The notes under the pieces were generated by a model that saw nothing but the letters and a program-made list of their open reading frames with translations, was not told where the DNA came from and searched no databases. Source: a virus. From it: DNA of 25,458 nucleotides. A program made the position numbers and the translations under genes. This document shows positions 21,425 through 25,458 of this stretch, one piece after another (within the stretch, counting starts at the first letter, position 1; each line of letters opens with the position of its first letter). Location: positions 1 to 25,458 of the IMG/VR virus record IMGVR_UViG_3300017593_001578, one strand, 5' to 3'.

Positions 21425-21871
21425 ATGGACACCAGCTTATCAACCGTTTTAAAAAAATTAAAAAGTGAAATTCAATCAGTTTGTACCGAGTCTGAAATTA
21501 TAATTTCGGAATCACCTTCACTTAAGAAATATAAGTTTAAGCGATCCTTAATTCTTCTGGTTCCATTGCGAGAGCCCAGAATTTTGTTAAAGGTAGGTAG
21601 GATTCAAACTAAGGTTTTTGAGATTGGGATCAAAATAATAGTCAAGGGACCATCGCCAAAAGAGCGTGTAATAGGTGTTATCAGAGAAGGATTGCTTGAT
21701 TTAGTTAGACGAATAGTACAAAAAATAAAATTGACCAATTTAGGGGGGCTTTTAGATACTTCACCAGTTTCTCAGGTTGGTGATATTCAGTACATAAAAG
21801 AAGATGAGGATAGGATTCTTTCAGCCTCATTCATTTGGACTGGAAAAATCTCAGAGGAAATTAATTTTTAA
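21425..21871 (+). CDS. Tail completion/terminator-type protein
   Basis: A 148-residue protein placed just before the tail tube gene, where siphophages keep the tail terminator. The predicted fold is a helix (TSLSTVLKKLKSEIQ), a beta hairpin around KYKFKRSLILLVPL, strands FEIGIKIIVKGPS, a helix ERVIGVIREGLLDLVRRIV and a final strand DRILSASFIWTGKI. This order suits the tail terminator fold. A longer frame from 21383 overlaps the neck gene and lacks an RBS; the ATG at 21425 follows GAGG at 21414-21417. Identity rests on position and secondary structure. Confidence 0.55.
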   Translation: MDTSLSTVLKKLKSEIQSVCTESEIIISESPSLKKYKFKRSLILLVPLREPRILLKVGRIQTKVFEIGIKIIVKGPSPKERVIGVIREGLLDLVRRIVQKIKLTNLGGLLDTSPVSQVGDIQYIKEDEDRILSASFIWTGKISEEINF

Positions 21872-21886
21872 GAAAGGAGAATAAAA

Positions 21887-22984
21887 ATGGTAGGTTGGGA
21901 AGGAAGAATAATCATATTTGAAAACTATAAGGGTTGGGATTCTTCGGATGTTAATCGAGGAATCATTCCCTGGTTGGATTCCGACGGGTTAACTGTCGGA
22001 CAAGAAGTCAAAGAAAGAGATGACAAGATGGTTGGTGCCCGCCTCTCCGACGCTGTGACTTACTCTGTCGAACAAAGAAAGCCAGGAGGGAATTTTCAGT
22101 TTCAACCTAGAATAGATGACTTGCTCTTAATTTTAATGTCTCATTTTCAAGCCGTTTCATTTCAGGGTACAGTCATAGGCTCTGCTGAAGTAGGTACTGG
22201 AACTTTTTCGTATTCATATATCGAGAAACAACCATCTTGGACTGGATCGAAATGGGGTACTTTGTTAGGCGGAACTTCTCCAGTTGCATATTCTGTTTAT
22301 CCCGTTTCTGTTTTAAGACATTATGGTTTTTCGGTCCAAGGGTCAAACTCCTTATTTTTCAGAAATGGGATCGTTGATGTTTTAGAGATTACTCAAGAAT
22401 ATGGTGCTGATTTAGTAGTGAACCCCACCTTCAAATTTCTAGATGTAGATTCGACTCATGTTTCCGAAGCTGGAGTAGAATCTATTGGCTCTCTATTCAA
22501 GGTAAGCCAATATACAGACTGGAAAGGCACTCTTTCTTTTACCAGGCGCGGTGAAAGTGTGAATTTGGAAATAAGTAAATTTGCTTTTACTTCGAATTTA
22601 GGGCTTTCTGAATTTGGAAAGATTGGAAAGAAAGGTTTTTCCAAATTTCCGTTCCAGAATAAGGTAATTACAGAAGTTTCATTGGATCTTGAGTTTACCG
22701 ATTCTTATTATCTCAATCAGCTTATCCATTTTGACGGTTCCTGCTCCCTTACAATGCGGTGGCAGAATTCTAATAAGGACTGGATGGAAATTACAATGAA
22801 TTGTCTCAAGTTAAGACCTTTTGAGCCTCAGCTTCCTGGTGGGCAGGCTGTTTTGAATTACACTTTGCCGTTTCGGGCCTATCCGGATTCTAATGGACTT
22901 CAGGCCAAAGTTTCGGTTTGCAAGGTTTTTGGAACTGCTTTTCAGACCCAATATCTAGGAAGTGGCGTTGATCAACAAACTTAA
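21887..22984 (+). CDS. Major tail tube protein
   Basis: A 365-residue beta-rich protein placed between the tail completion and tail chaperone genes, the usual tube position. It starts GWEGRIIIFENYKGWDSSDV. The central part (GSLFKVSQYTDWKGTLSFTR) and the following strands, ending NYTLPFRAYPDSNGLQAKVS, fit the tail tube barrel with alternating strands and the long hairpin. It has no contractile sheath partner, so the tail is probably siphovirus type. The length is above the usual 180-250 residues, suggesting an added domain (about 95-200, with GTVIGSAEVGTGTFSYSYIE). An AAAGGAG precedes the ATG by 7 bases. Confidence 0.75.
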   Translation: MVGWEGRIIIFENYKGWDSSDVNRGIIPWLDSDGLTVGQEVKERDDKMVGARLSDAVTYSVEQRKPGGNFQFQPRIDDLLLILMSHFQAVSFQGTVIGSAEVGTGTFSYSYIEKQPSWTGSKWGTLLGGTSPVAYSVYPVSVLRHYGFSVQGSNSLFFRNGIVDVLEITQEYGADLVVNPTFKFLDVDSTHVSEAGVESIGSLFKVSQYTDWKGTLSFTRRGESVNLEISKFAFTSNLGLSEFGKIGKKGFSKFPFQNKVITEVSLDLEFTDSYYLNQLIHFDGSCSLTMRWQNSNKDWMEITMNCLKLRPFEPQLPGGQAVLNYTLPFRAYPDSNGLQAKVSVCKVFGTAFQTQYLGSGVDQQT

Positions 22985-23010
22985 TCTAAAAAAAAGAAAA
23001 GGAGGTTCTT

Positions 23011-23400
23011 ATGTTAAAGACCTTAGATTTCGAAGTCAAAGAATTCATTCCCTCTAGCGAGAGACATCAACTAAAACCGACTACAATATATGCCAAACCT
23101 CTCTCTAAGGGAGAATATGACAGGTACCAAGACTCTATTTCGTCCTCATTCAAGGGTAAAGAAGTAAGAGTTAAGAGGGCTCAGGCGCTGCATAAAATTT
23201 ATCGGGAGAGAATCGTAAAGATCAAGAATGTTGAGATTGATGGCACAGTTTATGATGAGATCACCGACAAAGATAAGATTCTTTACTTTATGACTCATCT
23301 CTCGGATGTTGAAGCTGGCGCCGAGATCGACAATTTCTTGCTTGGAATCTCTAGCCTAAACGAGGATGAGAGAAAAAACTCAGAAGAGGAGTCCGATTAA
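23011..23400 (+). CDS. Tail assembly chaperone, short form (lambda gpG equivalent)
   Basis: A 129-residue charged protein lies between the tail tube and tape measure genes. It carries the helical, acidic C-terminus (SDVEAGAEIDNFLLGISSLN) of tail chaperones, which coat the tape measure during tail assembly. Near its end lies the slippery heptamer A-AAA-AAC (23373-23379) in the correct frame. After it a minor fraction of ribosomes would shift to -1 and enter the next open frame. The sequence itself is too divergent to recognise; the frameshift architecture and gene order make the call. GGAGG serves the ATG. Confidence 0.8.
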   Translation: MLKTLDFEVKEFIPSSERHQLKPTTIYAKPLSKGEYDRYQDSISSSFKGKEVRVKRAQALHKIYRERIVKIKNVEIDGTVYDEITDKDKILYFMTHLSDVEAGAEIDNFLLGISSLNEDERKNSEEESD

Positions 23401-23471
23401 ATTTAACGGTCGATCCTTCTAAGTATGATTGCGAGCTTTGTGAAAAGCGAACAATGAAGAATCGGACTCCT
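23373..23471 (+). promoter_or_regulatory. Programmed -1 ribosomal frameshift site with downstream stem-loop
   Basis: The slippery heptamer is A-AAA-AAC (23373-23379), in the 0 frame of the short chaperone. After a 7-base spacer a perfect 12-bp stem forms between 23387-23398 (AGGAGTCCGATT) and 23460-23471 (AATCGGACTCCT), with a 61-base loop. An SD-like GAGG (23362-23365) lies about 8 bases before the slippery site, as in dnaX-type signals. The -1 frame is open on both sides. Confidence 0.88.
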
Positions 23472-23849
23472 GGGAGACTATGCTTATTAAACCGGGATCT
23501 TGAAAAGGAACCCTTAAAGGTAAGGAGTGGAAAGGTCTTGCATTCTTTCTTAGAGCTAGATTCAGAATTGGAGGAACTAGAAGAAAAATATCCAATCGAA
23601 TTAGCTCTAAGAAAGTTGGGAATTTGCCCCAAGAGCTTTCCACTCGACCACTTTACTTTAAGGGCACTTGAGCTTTATGATTTAACCCATGGCGGACCCA
23701 ATGGAACCGACTTAATAAATCTTCCTTGTGCGCCTGTTGTGTTAGACAACCCAAATTTATTCTTTGAAATTAGGGAAATTATTACCGTTGAAAAACTTAA
23801 AATTTTAAAGGAGAAAGAAGAGGAAAATGCCCGTAAAAGCAAAAATTAG
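23379..23849 (+). CDS. Frameshift extension of the tail chaperone (lambda gpT equivalent)
   Basis: This frame has no good start of its own. The first ATG, at 23454, has no SD. Upstream the -1 frame stays open through the end of the previous gene and joins it at the slippery site, so residues 1-123 of the short form would be followed by 156 residues, giving a 279-residue fusion. The extension has a possible metal site (YDCELCEK with RLC downstream), a long charged region, and a final helix (ITVEKLKILKEKEEENARKS). It overlaps the next gene by 23 bases. In lambda the fusion gpGT recruits the tail tube, and the same role is inferred here. Confidence 0.8.
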   Translation, partial: LRRGVRLNLTVDPSKYDCELCEKRTMKNRTPGRLCLLNRDLEKEPLKVRSGKVLHSFLELDSELEELEEKYPIELALRKLGICPKSFPLDHFTLRALELYDLTHGGPNGTDLINLPCAPVVLDNPNLFFEIREIITVEKLKILKEKEEENARKSKN

Positions 23850-24333
23850 ACATACCGTTGATGGGCACGTTATGAACTTTTGGTTAGTACTTCCCAAGCG
23901 GTTTAATATACCGATTCAGAGAGAATTAAAAAGAAAAATCGCAGCTCTAATGGTAAGAGCCCTTAAGGGTCTTTCAGGGTTTAATACCGGCTTATTAAAA
24001 AATAAGGAACCTAGCGGGAAATCTTTTGCACCCTTATCTGAGACTACTTTAGAAATTCGGAAGAAAAGAGGAATAAGAGCCGGCGCCGATCAGATCCTGA
24101 AAGAAACCAGAAAACATATTTACAACCAAATAGACTACAAAATCGAAGAAAGTAAAGTTAGGGCTGGTGTTTTTACAGAGGATAAATGGATCGCGGGCCT
24201 GCATGACAAGGGATATACCACCAAAATTTTTGGCAAAAAAACTGTTAAAGTGCCTTCTCGAAAAATATTTGGTTTTTCAAAGACTTTAGAAGAAAAGATT
24301 TTAAAAGAACTAAAGGATCATTTCTATGCTTAG
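23827..24333 (+). CDS. Phage virion morphogenesis-like protein (gpG/tail completion type)
   Basis: A 168-residue protein matches the pattern of the phage virion morphogenesis family (PF05069-like). It has a basic N-terminal part, SFAPLSETTLEIRKKRG, ILKETRKHIYNQID, AGLHDKGYTTK and the end VPSRKIFGFSKTLEEKILKE. Related proteins assist head-tail joining or tail completion. Usually the gene lies next to neck genes; here it lies between the tail chaperone and tape measure genes. The ATG follows AGAGG closely (3 bases). It overlaps the tape measure gene by 8 bases. Confidence 0.6.
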   Translation: MPVKAKIRHTVDGHVMNFWLVLPKRFNIPIQRELKRKIAALMVRALKGLSGFNTGLLKNKEPSGKSFAPLSETTLEIRKKRGIRAGADQILKETRKHIYNQIDYKIEESKVRAGVFTEDKWIAGLHDKGYTTKIFGKKTVKVPSRKIFGFSKTLEEKILKELKDHFYA

Positions 24334-25458
24334 AACTGAGATTCAAGTTACCTTTGATGTTCAGCGAGCGAAACAGGCCGAATCTGCCATAGAGGGCGTT
24401 TCTAAAAGTATTGAAAAGCATAACTATTTTGTGGATTCCATGCTCCATAGATGGGATTCTGTGGCGAAGGCTTATGTTTCGTTTCAAATCATCAGAGGAT
24501 TAGGATTACTTTTCAAGGAGGTCGGATATGGCATTATAGAAGCAAACGCCCAGATGGAGTATTTTAGGGAGCAATTAAGTGTTGTGGCAGGTTCGCTTCC
24601 CAGGGCGCGAGAGCTTTTAGATTGGCTCACTAAATTTGCGATCGAAACCCCCTTTGTTATAAAGGATGTAATCGACGCTTCTATTCGAATGCAGTCCTTT
24701 GGTGTTGCCACTCAGAAATATCTAAAATATGTAGGTGATTGGGCTGCGATGATGAGAACTAGCATATCGGACATGGCCGTTCGGTTTGGAAAGGTTGTTC
24801 TGGGTTCGCAACAGACCAATCGCTTGCTTGCCAGAATGGGTATTAGTATGAGTGAATTCAACGCTGCCCTTATGAAAACTGGTGACAGAGCCGAGGCCCT
24901 CGCATCGATAATTCGGACCAAATTTCCTGATGCCATGCACAAAATGGTTTTCACCTTTAAGGGGTTGCTCTCTAACCTTGAAGACGTTTTCTTTATTTTA
25001 AAATACAAAATTGGACAAGCAGTTTTCACCCTAGTGAGTGAAGATTTTGCAAATCTTCATAAAAGATTAAGAGAAATTGCTACTAGTCGAACTGCGCTTT
25101 TAAGAATAGCTGAATCTATTAAAGAAATTTATATTAGGGCTAAAGAGGCTGCCATTAGCTTGGGAAATTTTTTCATTACAACCAAAAAAATAGTAGATTT
25201 GGTGACTTTAAGAGGAGGTTTAGGTGCTATATTCTGGGCTTCATTTATGCCCTTATTAATCACAGTCATTGAAAGAAGCCGAATTTTCCTTGCGCTTGAA
25301 AAGGCTTGGTTGACTTATTTTGTGGCCTGTAAAGGTTCTTTAGGGCAAATAGTTGGAATTCTAAAGCTAGCCCTGAAAGGTTCTATTGGAATCAAAGATG
25401 CTTGGCGAGCAATTTCTCTTGTGACCCTTCCGGTCAGGGGAACTTTAATGGGAATCTT
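24326..25458 (+). CDS. Tape measure protein, N-terminal part (runs off the window)
   Basis: The frame is open from ATG 24326 to the right edge (377 codons visible). The start is MLRTEIQVTFDVQRAKQAES, and the family-like segment is NAQMEYFREQLSVVAGSLPR, ARELLDWLTKFAIETPF, VIKDVIDASIRMQSFGV (about 74-126), the pattern of tape-measure N-terminal domains. Long helices and hydrophobic segments follow (GAIFWASFMPLLITVIE), as is normal for a protein that fills the tail tube and enters the host membrane. Its length sets tail length. Only the first part is present, so tail length cannot be estimated. Confidence 0.85.
   Translation, partial: MLRTEIQVTFDVQRAKQAESAIEGVSKSIEKHNYFVDSMLHRWDSVAKAYVSFQIIRGLGLLFKEVGYGIIEANAQMEYFREQLSVVAGSLPRARELLDWLTKFAIETPFVIKDVIDASIRMQSFGVATQKYLKYVGDWAAMMRTSISDMAVRFGKVVLGSQQTNRLLARMGISMSEFNAALMKTGDRAEALASIIRTKFPDAMHKMVFTFKGLLSNLEDVFFILKYKIGQAVFTLVSEDFANLHKRLREIATSRTALLRIAESIKEIYIRAKEAAISLGNFFITTKKIVDLVTLRGGLGAIFWASFMPLLITVIERSRIFLALEKAWLTYFVACKGSLGQIVGILKLALKGSIGIKDAWRAISLVTLPVRGTLMGI

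Noticed and set aside
23454-23849. Independent gene starting at ATG 23454
   Set aside because: There is no RBS before the ATG, the frame stays open upstream to the slippery heptamer, and the ATG lies inside the stem-loop region. It is better explained as the -1 frameshift extension.
24245-25029. Minus-strand frames opposite the tape measure gene
   Set aside because: The + strand frame is open to the window edge with a clear tape-measure pattern, so these are shadows.

Overview
The window is one continuous stretch of a tailed-phage (Caudoviricetes, siphovirus-like) late operon. All 30 coding regions I call are on the + strand. They are packed with junctions such as ATGA, TAATG and TAAATG, or with a short gap carrying a strong GGAGG-type ribosome binding site (RBS). 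No stretch longer than about 100 bases lacks a gene. I see no integrase, replication gene, tRNA, CRISPR or insertion sequence, so free phage and prophage cannot be told apart here. The DNA is AT-rich, with a purine-loaded coding strand, frequent AGA and ATA codons, and the standard bacterial/archaeal code. That fits an uncultivated, possibly thermophilic or subsurface bacterial (or archaeal) host; this is a weak inference.

Layout. (1) 1-4689: tail end of a membrane/coiled-coil gene, terminase large subunit, HK97-type portal, a Hint-like small protein, a nucleotidyltransferase-fold protein and a tiny membrane protein. (2) 4690-11695: a host-recognition and appendage module placed inside the head module. 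It holds a DUF2341/jelly-roll fibre, a small fibre protein, a 745-aa repeat protein, a protein built of 18-aa tandem repeats, a LamG-like domain protein, BppU-like Ig-fold proteins and a Cys-motif protein. (3) 11692-16841: an ATP-dependent DNA ligase fused to a LigD-type 3'-phosphoesterase, prohead protease with scaffold-like tail, major capsid protein and a small capsid accessory protein. (4) 16842-16936: a terminator hairpin whose loop can base-pair with the next gene's RBS and start codon. (5) 16937-20655: four glycosyltransferase genes. (6) 20655-25458: neck protein, tail completion protein, tail tube, tail assembly chaperone pair joined by a predicted -1 frameshift, a gpG-like morphogenesis protein, and the N-terminal part of the tape measure protein, which runs off the window.

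The terminase packages DNA through the portal. The protease matures a capsid built from the HK97-fold major protein. The tail genes build a non-contractile tail, and the module 2 products probably form the tip and fibres. The glycosyltransferases may modify virion proteins or the host surface. The most unusual content is the paired DNA end-processing genes (nucleotidyltransferase fold, and ligase plus phosphoesterase) embedded among structural genes, the predicted pseudoknot over a glycosyltransferase start, and a well-formed programmed frameshift site with a 12-bp perfect downstream stem.
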